A DNA stretch of 64,000 nt, from NCBI RefSeq assembly GCF_001190925.1, contig NZ_CP011072.1, forward strand, positions 2,170,001 through 2,234,000, given 5' to 3'. Positions 1 through 7,532 of this stretch are shown piece after piece (the first letter of the stretch is position 1; every line of letters starts with the position of its first letter). The position numbers were made by a program, and so were the translations under genes. This DNA comes from Azoarcus sp. CIB. Its GTDB lineage: Bacteria > Pseudomonadota > Gammaproteobacteria > Burkholderiales > Rhodocyclaceae. A model generated the notes under the pieces. The model was given only the letters and a program-made list of their open reading frames with translations. It searched no databases and had not been told where the DNA came from.

Positions 1-32
1 GGACACGACGGGATCCTCACGCACGCGCGCGT

Positions 33-1187
33 TCATTCGCCTGCAGCCCGGATCATGTTGCGGGCGATCACGAGCTGCTGGATCTGGCTCGTGCCCTCGA
101 AGATGCGGAACAGACGCACGTCGCGGTAGAAGCGCTCGATGCCGTATTCCGCAAGATAACCCGCGCCGCCGAAGATCTGCACGGCACGGTCGGCGACGCG
201 GCAGCACATTTCCGAAGCGAAGAGCTTGGCGCACGCGGCTTCCGTGCCGACGTCCAGACCGTCGTCGCGACGGCGTGCGGCATCCAGCACCATGTTGCGC
301 CCGGCATAGATCTCGGCCTTGCTGTCGGCCAGCATCGCCTGGATCAGCTGGAATTCGGCGATCTGCTTGCCGAACTGCTTGCGCTCGAGCGCATAGCGCA
401 GCGCGTCGTCGAGCATGCGCTCGGCCACACCCACGCACACCGCGGCAATGTTGATGCGCCCCTTGTCGAGCACCTTCATCGCGGTCTTGAAACCGACTTC
501 CTCGCGCCCGCCGATCAGGTTCGTTGCCGGCACGCGGCAGTCCTCGAAGATCACGTCGCAGATGTGCGCGCCCTTCTGGCCCATCTTCTTGTCGATGGGG
601 CCGAGCGACAGGCCCGGCGTGCCCTGCTCGACGATGAAGGCCGAAATTCCATGCGCCCCTTTGGCGTCCGGATTCGTGCGCGCCATCACCGTGAAGATGC
701 CGGCTTCGGGTGCGTTGGTGATGTAACGCTTCGTGCCGTTCAGCACGTAATGGTCACCGTCGCGGCGCGCGCTGGTGCGCAGGCTGCCGGCGTCGGAACC
801 GCTGTCGGGTTCGGTGAGCGCGAAGGCGCCGATGATCTCGCCGGTCGCGAGCTTGGGCAGGTAATAGCTTTTCTGCTCGGGCGTGCCGTCGATGACGATA
901 CCCTGCGCGCCGATGCCGTTGTTGGTGGCGAAGAGGGAGCGGAAACACGGCGAGGTGCGACCGATCTCGAAGGTCGCGAGGACCTCCTCTTCCATCGTCA
1001 GCCCCATGCCGCCGAATTCCTCGGGAATCGACAGCCCGAACAGGCCGAGTTCCTTCATCTCGTCAACCAGCTCCGCGGGGATCTGGTCGGTCTCGGCGAC
1101 GTGCGCCTCCTGCGGCACGAGGCGCTCGCGCACGAAGCGCGAAATCGTGTCGAGAAGAATGTTGAGTGTCTCCTGGTCGCGGATCAT
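33..1187 (-). CDS. acyl-CoA dehydrogenase of the cyclohexanecarboxylate cluster
   Basis: FAD-dependent acyl-CoA dehydrogenase of 384 residues, the normal family length. Seen: the TEPDSGSDAG flavin/substrate-loop motif in the middle domain, the C-terminal RKQFGKQIAEFQ helix, and the catalytic glutamate at about residue 364 in RIFEGTSQIQ. The start at 1187 is preferred over an in-frame ATG at 1217 because GGAGAGG lies a few bases upstream of it. It is the third gene of the leftward badH-badI series, separated from badI by 180 bp holding a palindromic repeat. Likely role (inference): the alpha,beta-dehydrogenation of cyclohexanecarboxyl-CoA or of pimeloyl-CoA-derived intermediates. Which of the two is not decidable from sequence, so no symbol is given. 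Electrons would go to ETF and then to the ETF:quinone oxidoreductase at 39334. Confidence 0.9.
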   Translation of the reverse strand: MIRDQETLNILLDTISRFVRERLVPQEAHVAETDQIPAELVDEMKELGLFGLSIPEEFGGMGLTMEEEVLATFEIGRTSPCFRSLFATNNGIGAQGIVIDGTPEQKSYYLPKLATGEIIGAFALTEPDSGSDAGSLRTSARRDGDHYVLNGTKRYITNAPEAGIFTVMARTNPDAKGAHGISAFIVEQGTPGLSLGPIDKKMGQKGAHICDVIFEDCRVPATNLIGGREEVGFKTAMKVLDKGRINIAAVCVGVAERMLDDALRYALERKQFGKQIAEFQLIQAMLADSKAEIYAGRNMVLDAARRRDDGLDVGTEAACAKLFASEMCCRVADRAVQIFGGAGYLAEYGIERFYRDVRLFRIFEGTSQIQQLVIARNMIRAAGE

Positions 1188-1250
1188 GTCGTGTTCCCTC
1201 TCCGGGTGTTGATGCAATGTTGTATAGGTGCCGATCGGGCGACGGTCGGA

Positions 1251-1348
1251 CGTAGGGCGGGAGGAGCGCAGCGCATCCCGCCAACCGATCGTCGGGATGT
1301 CGCCACGCCGCTATGGCGGGATACGCTCACGCTTCTCCCGCCCTACGG
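1251..1348. repeat. REP-like imperfect inverted repeat between badI and the acyl-CoA dehydrogenase gene
   Basis: Two arms of about 32 bases (1251-1282 and 1315-1347) are imperfect reverse complements. Each begins or ends with CGTAGGGCGGGAG and contains the ATCCCGCC core, separated by about 32 bases. The sequence resembles dispersed CGTAGGGCGG...-type extragenic palindromes of proteobacteria. It lies inside what would otherwise be one leftward transcript, so it could stabilise or attenuate the mRNA (inference). Confidence 0.65.
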
Positions 1349-1367
1349 CGGGCCGTGCAATACCGGC

Positions 1368-2150
1368 TTACTTCTGGTGCTTGCGGAACTCGGGCTTGCG
1401 CTTCTCGCGGAAGGCATTGCCGCCTTCGGCCGACTCGGCCGTCTCGTAGTAGAGCTTGAGCGCGTGCATCGCCAGGCCGCCCATGCCGCGGATCATTTCC
1501 GTATCGACGTTGAACGACTTCTTCGCCAGCGCGATTGCGGTCGGGCTCTTCTCGACGATCTCGTCGCACCACTTCTTCACTTCGGCGTCGAGCTGGTCGT
1601 GCGGCACGACGGCATTGACGAGGCCCATCGCGAGCGCTTCCTGCGCGTTGTAGCGGCGGCACAGGTACCAGATCTCGCGCGCCTTCTTCTCGCCGACCAC
1701 ACGCGCCAGCAGCGCGGTGCCGAAGCCGGGGTCGACCGAGCCGACGCGCGGACCGGCCTGGCCGAGTTGGGCCTTGTCGGAGGCGATCGCGAGGTCGCAG
1801 ATCGTCACGAGCACGTTGCCGCCGCCGATCGCAAAGCCGTTCACGCGAGCGATCACGGGCTTGGAGATGTCGCGGATGGCGCTCTGCACTTCCTCGATCG
1901 GCAGGCCGATCACGCCGCGGCCACCGTAGCCGCCGTCCTGCGTACCCTGGTCACCGCCGGTGCAGAAGGCCTTGTCGCCGGCGCCGGTCAGGACGACCAC
2001 GCCGATGCTGCGGTCGTAATCCGCATCCTTGAGCGCGTGGATCATCTCCTCGCAGGTCTGGGCGCGGAAGGCGTTGTACTGGGCGGGGCGGTTGATCGTA
2101 ACGGTCGCGATGCCGTCCTGCTTGGTGTAGAGAATGTCCTGGTATTCCAT
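1368..2150 (-). CDS. badI: 2-ketocyclohexanecarboxyl-CoA hydrolase (BadI)
   Basis: Crotonase-fold enzyme of 260 residues, the length of BadI of Rhodopseudomonas palustris. It hydrolytically opens the ring of 2-ketocyclohexanecarboxyl-CoA to give pimeloyl-CoA. Seen: the N-terminal GIATVTINRPAQYNAF core, the CTGGDQ oxyanion-hole segment, the GFAIGGGNVL helix start, and a MenB-like glycine/tyrosine-rich insertion (QDGGYGGRG) near residue 85. BadI is known to be related to the naphthoate synthase MenB, whose reaction is a ring closure. AAGGAG lies seven bases upstream of the ATG. It sits 34 bp downstream of badH in the same direction, which fits consecutive pathway steps. Confidence 0.93.
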   Translation of the reverse strand: MEYQDILYTKQDGIATVTINRPAQYNAFRAQTCEEMIHALKDADYDRSIGVVVLTGAGDKAFCTGGDQGTQDGGYGGRGVIGLPIEEVQSAIRDISKPVIARVNGFAIGGGNVLVTICDLAIASDKAQLGQAGPRVGSVDPGFGTALLARVVGEKKAREIWYLCRRYNAQEALAMGLVNAVVPHDQLDAEVKKWCDEIVEKSPTAIALAKKSFNVDTEMIRGMGGLAMHALKLYYETAESAEGGNAFREKRKPEFRKHQK

Positions 2151-2184
2151 GTTCTGCTCCTTGTCGTTGTCGTGAATTGGGTGC

Positions 2185-2952
2185 TTAACCGGCCATCGTC
2201 AGGCCGCCCGACACGCTGATCACCTGACCGGTGATGAACGCGGCGTCGTCGCTGGCGAGGAAGGTCACGGCACCAGCCAGGTCGCCCGGCTGGCCGAGAC
2301 GGCCGAAGGGCACGGCGCGGGTGAAGGCGGTACGGAGCTTCTCGCCGCGCTCGCCTTCGCCGCAGATGTCATCCAGCAGCGGGGTGTCGGTCGGGCCGGG
2401 GCACACGACGTTGATGTTGATCTGCTGACGGGCGACTTCGCGGGCCAGCGTCTTCGAGAACGAGATCAGGCCGCCCTTGCAGAACGAGTACACCGCCTCG
2501 CCGGACGAGCCGACACGGCCGGCGTCGGACGCGACGTTGATGACACGGCCGCGGCCGCGCTCGCGCATGCCCTTGACGACCGCGTGATGCATGTACAGAG
2601 CGCCGTACAGGTTGATCGCCACGATCTTGTCCCACAGCGGCTTCTCGGTATCGAGGAAGTTGCCGACCTTGTCCCAGCCGGCGTTATTCACCAGCACGTC
2701 GATCGGGCCGAGTTCAGCTTCGGCGGCCGTTACGGCCGAGATCACCGAATCCTGGCTCGTCAGATCGACCGCATAGGCACGCGCCTTGCCGCCGGCGGAC
2801 TGGATTTCCGCTACAACGGCTTCGGCCGCTTCGCGGTTGATGTCGAACACCGCGACGCTCGCACGCTCCTCGCCGAAGCGGCGGCAGATTGCGGAACCGA
2901 TGCCACCGGCACCACCCGTCACGATCACGACCTTGCCTTCAAGACCTCTCAT
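2185..2952 (-). CDS. badH: 2-hydroxycyclohexanecarboxyl-CoA dehydrogenase (BadH)
   Basis: Short-chain dehydrogenase/reductase of 255 residues. Seen: the NAD-binding TGGAGGIG motif at residues 12-19, the NNAGWD motif near 90, the catalytic YSFCK (YxxxK) near 153-157 with serines just before it, and a C-terminal SGGLTMAG. In the alicyclic pathway BadH oxidises 2-hydroxycyclohexanecarboxyl-CoA to the 2-keto thioester using NAD. The start has a strong AGGAGGA site. It is the first gene of the leftward badH-badI unit and diverges from badR across 99 bp containing two inverted repeats, so its transcription is probably controlled by BadR. Confidence 0.93.
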   Translation of the reverse strand: MRGLEGKVVIVTGGAGGIGSAICRRFGEERASVAVFDINREAAEAVVAEIQSAGGKARAYAVDLTSQDSVISAVTAAEAELGPIDVLVNNAGWDKVGNFLDTEKPLWDKIVAINLYGALYMHHAVVKGMRERGRGRVINVASDAGRVGSSGEAVYSFCKGGLISFSKTLAREVARQQININVVCPGPTDTPLLDDICGEGERGEKLRTAFTRAVPFGRLGQPGDLAGAVTFLASDDAAFITGQVISVSGGLTMAG

Positions 2953-2984
2953 TTTGCTTCCTCCTGTTGGGTAACCATCAATCA

Positions 2985-3049
2985 GGCCCGTTGCGTTCGG
3001 GCCATGCTTTGCGCTTCAATGGGCGCCGTTCGAAACCAACCCGGCGCCC
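2985..3049. promoter_or_regulatory. badH-badR divergent control region with two inverted repeats
   Basis: The 99 bp between the badH and badR starts contain GGCCCG-N7-CGGGCC (2985-3003) and GGGCGCCG-N13-CGGCGCCC (3021-3049). Both are perfect inverted repeats. They are candidate binding sites for the dimeric MarR regulator BadR. The second lies immediately before the badR start and could instead be a leader hairpin. Function is inferred from position and symmetry only. Confidence 0.45.
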
Positions 3050-3051
3050 CG

Positions 3052-3522
3052 ATGAAAGACCTTTCCGCTGCCAAGGACCTCGCCACAATGGAGATCAGCA
3101 ACCGGCTGTTCTTCCGTTTCTTCCAGGCCACTAACACGCTGCACACCAAGGGCACGCAGGCCCTCGACGAATTCGGCGTGACGACGCAGCAGTGGTCCGT
3201 GCTCGGCGCCCTGTCCCGCCCGAAGGTCAAGGAAGGCATGGGCGTCGGCGAGCTGTCGCGCTTCCTCCTCGTCAGCCGCCAGAACCTGTCCGGCATCCTC
3301 ACGCGCCTTGAGCGCGACGGCCTGATCGAGCGCGTCACCAGCACCGAAGACCGCCGCTCGCGCAAGGTGAGGCTCAGCGCAAAGGGCGAGGAACTGTGGG
3401 TCAAGCTCGCCGACCCCATCCACGCGTTCTACGACGAGGCGCTGAAGGGTTTCTCGTTCGACGACCGCCTGCAGTTCATCCATTACGTGAGCCTCTTGCA
3501 GCGAAACATGGCCAGGCTTTAG
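3052..3522 (+). CDS. badR: MarR-family regulator of the cyclohexanecarboxylate cluster (BadR)
   Basis: 156-residue winged-helix protein of the MarR family. Seen: a dimerisation helix near the N-terminus (ISNRLFFRFFQATN), the recognition region LSRFLLVSRQNLSGILTRLERDGLIER, and the wing with the usual DRRSRKVRLSAKG. It diverges from badHI and ends convergently with aliB (a 4-bp overlap of stop codons). BadR proteins control cyclohexanecarboxylate genes in Rhodopseudomonas and in Aromatoleum; the effector there is reported as a pathway CoA thioester. Alternative in-frame ATGs at 3004 and 3019 exist and no start has a good ribosome site. 3052 is chosen because the conserved part begins shortly after it. 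Confidence 0.88.
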   Translation: MKDLSAAKDLATMEISNRLFFRFFQATNTLHTKGTQALDEFGVTTQQWSVLGALSRPKVKEGMGVGELSRFLLVSRQNLSGILTRLERDGLIERVTSTEDRRSRKVRLSAKGEELWVKLADPIHAFYDEALKGFSFDDRLQFIHYVSLLQRNMARL

Positions 3523-4667
3523 ATCTCGTGCGCTGCGAGCTTTTGGCGGCCGATGATCATCTTCATGATGTTCGCGGTGCCGTCGCCGATCTGCAGACCC
3601 ATCACGTCGCGATACCGCTGACCGAAGTCGTAGTCGCTCGCATAGCCGCCGTGGCCATGCGTCAGCAGGCACTGGTGAATGATTTCGCACGCCAGCTTGG
3701 GCGCCCACCATTTGCACATCGCGGCTTCCGCCGTGTGCTCGAGGCCCTGATCCTTCAGCCACAGCGTCTTCAGGCATAGCGCGCGGCATGCCTCGTACAT
3801 CGTCTCCGCTTCGGCGAGCGGGAAAGTCACGCCCTGGAATTCGCCGATCTTCTTGCCGAAGGCCTCGCGTTCCTGCACGTAGCGCCAGGTCTCGTCGAGC
3901 GAGGCACGCACCACGCCCATGCACTGGATGCCGATGAGCGCGCGGCTGTAGTCGAAGCCCTGCATCACCTGAACGAAACCCTTGCCCTCGTCGCCGAGCA
4001 TCATTTCGGCCGGCACACGCACGTCGTCGAAGAAGATCGAGCCGCGGCCCACCGGGCGGGTGCCGATGTCGTCGAAAGCCGTGCGGGTGATGCCCGGCAG
4101 ATCCATCGGCACCAGGAAGGCGCTGATGCCGCGAGCACGATCGGCTTCGCTGCCGGTGCGGGCGAACACGACCGCCACATCCGCCTGCGTCGCCATCGAG
4201 ATCGAGGTCTTCTCGCCGTTGAGCACCCACGCGTCACCGTCACGCGTCGCCTTCAGCTTCAGGCGCGCTGCGTCGGAGCCGGCGCTGGGTTCGGTCAGCG
4301 CGATCGCGATCGACTTCTTGCCGGCGATGACCTGGCCCAGCCACTCCTTGGCGATGTCCGGCTGCGCGTAGTTCGCGACGATCTGGCCGCACAGCGAGGT
4401 GAGCAGATTCACGTAGGAGACGTTGAAGTCGCCATACGAGATCTGCTCCAGCAGCAGGCCGCTGGTCAGGCAGTCGACCCCCATGCCGCCATGCTCCTCG
4501 GGCAGCTCCGGTCCGAGGAAGCCCAGCTCGCCCATTTCGCGGATCACTTCGCGCTCGATGCGTTCGGCCTTTTCGCGTGCTTTGTAGCCGGGAGCGAGAC
4601 GCTCGCGGGAGAAACGGCTTGCGGTGTCGACGAGCGCTTGCTGCTCGGGACTGAGACTGAAATCCAT
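3519..4667 (-). CDS. aliB: cyclohexanecarboxyl-CoA dehydrogenase (AliB)
   Basis: Acyl-CoA dehydrogenase of 382 residues. It would form cyclohex-1-ene-1-carboxyl-CoA from cyclohexanecarboxyl-CoA. Seen: TEPSAGSDAA in the middle domain and REAFGKKIGEFQ in the C-terminal domain. At the place where the family has its catalytic glutamate there is aspartate 362 (LQIGDGTANIM). The first dehydrogenase of the cluster keeps glutamate, so the difference is specific. The start at 4667 has AGGAGGAG upstream and a good sigma-70 promoter, so the longer in-frame version from 4709 is rejected. It lies opposite aliA and next to badR. The assignment as AliB rests on context plus family; substrate specificity is inferred. 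Confidence 0.85.
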   Translation of the reverse strand: MDFSLSPEQQALVDTASRFSRERLAPGYKAREKAERIEREVIREMGELGFLGPELPEEHGGMGVDCLTSGLLLEQISYGDFNVSYVNLLTSLCGQIVANYAQPDIAKEWLGQVIAGKKSIAIALTEPSAGSDAARLKLKATRDGDAWVLNGEKTSISMATQADVAVVFARTGSEADRARGISAFLVPMDLPGITRTAFDDIGTRPVGRGSIFFDDVRVPAEMMLGDEGKGFVQVMQGFDYSRALIGIQCMGVVRASLDETWRYVQEREAFGKKIGEFQGVTFPLAEAETMYEACRALCLKTLWLKDQGLEHTAEAAMCKWWAPKLACEIIHQCLLTHGHGGYASDYDFGQRYRDVMGLQIGDGTANIMKMIIGRQKLAAHEI

Positions 4668-4695
4668 CGCTGCTCCTCCTGTGTAGGTTGAGCGC

Positions 4696-4725
4696 ATTCT
4701 AGGGAGCATCGAACTTATCTGTCAA
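4696..4725 (-). promoter_or_regulatory. sigma-70 promoter of aliB
   Basis: On the minus strand TTGACA (4725-4720) is followed after 18 bases by TAGAAT (4701-4696). Transcription would begin near 4689, leaving a leader of about 22 bases with AGGAGGAG before the aliB ATG. The rest of the 434-bp gap up to aliA is AT-richer than its surroundings and contains no open frame that looks coding. Confidence 0.6.
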
Positions 4726-4886
4726 TACATTGCTATTTCTTTTTTTAACCGGCCAAAACTGGGTTCATCACCAACCAACACCAAAAAGGCCCGCCGCCCT
4801 TTCTGCACAGATTTTTACAGCGAACCACAAGCCAGCACAGCCAGCCACGCATACCCGCCGTTGCGACAATCTATTGACTTACTTCT

Positions 4887-4905
4887 GCAAAGATAATAGC
4901 TTTGC
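4887..4905. promoter_or_regulatory. inverted repeat in the aliA upstream region, candidate BadR operator
   Basis: GCAAAG-ATAATAG-CTTTGC is a perfect 6-7-6 inverted repeat. Its AT-rich loop resembles a -10 element (ATAATAG), and TATTGACT lies 13-20 bases to the left. The same 6-7-6 spacing occurs in one of the two repeats between badH and badR, although the arm sequences differ. It is a plausible operator over the aliA promoter; no consensus was available to compare. Confidence 0.4.
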
Positions 4906-5101
4906 GTCGCCATCGGCGAAGGCCGGGGGCCAACATCAACGAGCGAGACGTGCCCAGGTAAACCGGGCGCAACAGGCATTGCCGAACCGCATTTCCACGC
5001 CGACGCGTCGCCGTCGTCGCTGCGACCGAAGCGCTGCCGTCTCGCAAGACGACATTCAGGGTTGTGCGGGCCACGCCCCCGCCACGAGAGGAGAGATAAC
5101 G

Positions 5102-6730
5102 ATGAATTTCGACCCGGTGCTGATCGCCGACCGCATGACTTCAATGAAGGCCGCGGGCCTGTGGCGCAACGAGACGATCGACGTGCATTTCCAGCGTGCG
5201 CTGGAGAACTGCCCCGACAAGCTGGCCGTAGTGGCATACCGCGACGGCCAAGCCGAAGCGGCCCGTCTCAGCTATCGCGAACTGGATCGACGCGTCGACC
5301 TGATCGCCCGCAATCTCGTCGCACTGGGCGTGGGCCGCAGCGACGTCGTCAGCTTCCAGCTGCCCAACCGCTGGGAATTCGTCGCGCTTTCCCTCGCCTG
5401 CGCCCGAATCGGTGCCGCTGCGAACCCCGTGATGCCGATCTTCCGTCAGCATGAACTCACCTACATGCTGAACTTCGCCGAGACCAAGGTCTTCATCGTG
5501 CCGAGCGTGTTCCGCAAGTTCGACCACGCGGCGATGGCACGCGAACTACAGCCCAAACTGCCCCATCTGAAGCAGGTCGTCGTCGTGGACGGCGACGGGG
5601 AAGACAGCTTCGACCGCGTGCTGATGCGCGACGACACGCCGCCCCTTGCCGGCCTTGGCCTCGGACCCGACGACGTGTCGCTCCTCATGTACACGTCTGG
5701 CACAACGGGCGAGCCCAAGGGCGTGATGCACACGTCCAACACGCTCTTCTCGAACCTGCATGCGTACATCGCGACGATGGAGCTGGGCTCCTCGGACGTC
5801 GTCCTCGGCGCTTCGCCGATGGCTCACCTCACCGGCTACGGCTACCTCGCGATGCTGCCGCTGATCCTGAACTCGACGACCGTGCTGCAGGAGATCTGGG
5901 ATCCCGCGCGCGCACTCGAGATCGTCCGTGACGAGGGCGTGACCTTCAGCATGGCCTCGACCGCCTTCATCTCCGACCTGTGCGCGGCGGTCGAAGCGGG
6001 CGCCCCGGTCTCGCCGCAATTCACCAAGTTCAACTGCGCCGGTGCACCCATCCCGCCGGTCGTCGTCCAGCGCGCCTGGGAGCTGATGGGGCTGCGCGTG
6101 TGCTCGGCCTGGGGCATGACCGAATGCGGCGCCGTCACGATCACCGAACCCGTCCGTGCGCTTGAGAAGTCTGGCGTCTCGGACGGCCGCGCCCTTCCGG
6201 GCATCGAGGTCCGCATCATTGACGCGAACGGCGACGAGGTACGCACCGGCGAGACGGGGGAACTGCTGATCCGCGGCTCGTCGCTGTTCGCCGGGTATCT
6301 CAAGCGTCCCCAGCTAAACAGCGTCGACGCGAACGGCTGGTTCGACACCGGTGACCTCGCCTTCCAGGACGGCGAGGGCTACATCCGCATCAACGGCCGC
6401 AGCAAGGACATCGTGATCCGCGGCGGCGAGAACATCCCGGTCATCGAGATCGAGAACCTGCTCTACCGGCACCCGTCCATCACCACGGTTGCGGTCGTCG
6501 GCTACCCGGATCGCCGTCTGGGCGAGCGCGTGTGTGCCTTCGTCTCGCTGAAACCCGGGTGCACGCTGACTTTCGAGGACCTCACGGCCTATCTCGACAA
6601 GCAGCAGGTCGCCAAGCAGTACTACCCGGAGCGCCTCGAGATCGTCGAAGACCTGCCCCGCACGCCGGCCGGCAAGCTGCAGAAATTCAAGCTGCGCGAG
6701 ACCGCCAAGTCCTTCGGCAACGACAAGTGA
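5102..6730 (+). CDS. aliA: cyclohexanecarboxylate-CoA ligase (AliA)
   Basis: AMP-forming acyl-CoA synthetase of 542 residues that starts the pathway by making cyclohexanecarboxyl-CoA from the acid, ATP and CoA in the cytoplasm. Seen: the P-loop-like MYTSGTTGEPKGVM motif near residue 200, AWGMTECG near 338, GWFDTGDLA and the hinge region near 415-420, and the C-terminal catalytic lysine in PRTPAGKLQKFK. An open frame continues upstream to 4730, but the ATG at 5102 follows GAGAGGAGAG and matches family length. badK follows after 20 bp in the same direction. Medium-chain or aromatic acids are possible alternative substrates, but the neighbourhood supports AliA. Confidence 0.9.
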   Translation: MNFDPVLIADRMTSMKAAGLWRNETIDVHFQRALENCPDKLAVVAYRDGQAEAARLSYRELDRRVDLIARNLVALGVGRSDVVSFQLPNRWEFVALSLACARIGAAANPVMPIFRQHELTYMLNFAETKVFIVPSVFRKFDHAAMARELQPKLPHLKQVVVVDGDGEDSFDRVLMRDDTPPLAGLGLGPDDVSLLMYTSGTTGEPKGVMHTSNTLFSNLHAYIATMELGSSDVVLGASPMAHLTGYGYLAMLPLILNSTTVLQEIWDPARALEIVRDEGVTFSMASTAFISDLCAAVEAGAPVSPQFTKFNCAGAPIPPVVVQRAWELMGLRVCSAWGMTECGAVTITEPVRALEKSGVSDGRALPGIEVRIIDANGDEVRTGETGELLIRGSSLFAGYLKRPQLNSVDANGWFDTGDLAFQDGEGYIRINGRSKDIVIRGGENIPVIEIENLLYRHPSITTVAVVGYPDRRLGERVCAFVSLKPGCTLTFEDLTAYLDKQQVAKQYYPERLEIVEDLPRTPAGKLQKFKLRETAKSFGNDK

Positions 6731-6750
6731 TGGCGACGGGAGACGACACG

Positions 6751-7524
6751 ATGATCTCGGTGATCCTCACTGAAACGCGCGGCAAGGTCGGCCTTATCCG
6801 CATCAACCGCCCGGAAGTCTTCAACGCGCTCAACGATGACGTGATGACCGGGATCGGCCAGGCGCTCGACCGCTTCGAAGCGGATCCCGCCATCGCTTGC
6901 GTCGTGGTGACGGGCTCCGAGAAGGCCTTCGCCGCCGGTGCGGACATCGCCGCGATGCGCACGATGGACTACATGGACGCGTACAAGTCCGACTTCATCA
7001 CGCGCAACTGGGAGCGTCTCAAGACCTTCCGCAAGCCGACCATCGCCGCCGTCTCGGGCGTCGCGCTGGGCGGCGGATGCGAGCTCGCGATGATGTGCGA
7101 CATCGTCTTCGCCGCTGAAAATGCCCGCTTCGGGCAGCCGGAGATCAAGATCGGCACGATCCCCGGTGCAGGCGGAACGCAGCGCCTGCCGCGCGCCGTG
7201 GGCAAGACCAAGGCGATGGACCTGTGCCTGACCGGTCGCCTGATGGACGCGCAGGAAGCGGAGCGCAGCGGCCTGGTCGCGCGCATCTACCCGCCCGAGA
7301 GCGTGCTCGACGAGGCGCTCGCAGCAGCCGCGAAGATCGCCGAGTTCTCGCTGCCCGTCCTCATGATGATGAAGGAAACGGTGAATCGTGCCTTCGAAGG
7401 CCCGCTCAACGAGGGCCTGCTGTTCGAGCGCCGCACGCTGCACGCGACCTTCGGGCTGGCGGACCAGAAGGAAGGGATGAGCGCCTTCGTCGACAAGCGG
7501 CCGCCCCGCTTCGCCGATCGCTGA
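6751..7524 (+). CDS. badK: cyclohex-1-ene-1-carboxyl-CoA hydratase (BadK)
   Basis: Enoyl-CoA hydratase/crotonase family, 257 residues, predicted to hydrate cyclohex-1-ene-1-carboxyl-CoA to 2-hydroxycyclohexanecarboxyl-CoA. Seen: AFAAGADIAAM (oxyanion hole), and both catalytic glutamates in GGGCELAMMCD and in GQPEIKIGTIPGAGGTQRL. It is typical of true hydratases, unlike BadI upstream. Two starts are possible: an ATG at 6730 overlapping the aliA stop by one base, and the ATG at 6751, which has GGGAG eight bases upstream and gives the usual BadK length; the latter is chosen. It forms an operon with aliA. It ends 8 bp from the convergent DUF1615 gene. Confidence 0.9.
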   Translation: MISVILTETRGKVGLIRINRPEVFNALNDDVMTGIGQALDRFEADPAIACVVVTGSEKAFAAGADIAAMRTMDYMDAYKSDFITRNWERLKTFRKPTIAAVSGVALGGGCELAMMCDIVFAAENARFGQPEIKIGTIPGAGGTQRLPRAVGKTKAMDLCLTGRLMDAQEAERSGLVARIYPPESVLDEALAAAAKIAEFSLPVLMMMKETVNRAFEGPLNEGLLFERRTLHATFGLADQKEGMSAFVDKRPPRFADR

Positions 7525-7532
7525 GCCTGTCG

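Noticed and set aside
564-2219. 551-codon plus-strand frame opposite the dehydrogenase and badI
   Set aside because: It is antisense to two well-supported enzymes and its product matches no fold I know.
4874-4899. TTGACT and TAATAG as an aliA promoter
   Set aside because: The spacing is only 14 bases, too short for sigma-70. The region is recorded as an inverted repeat instead.
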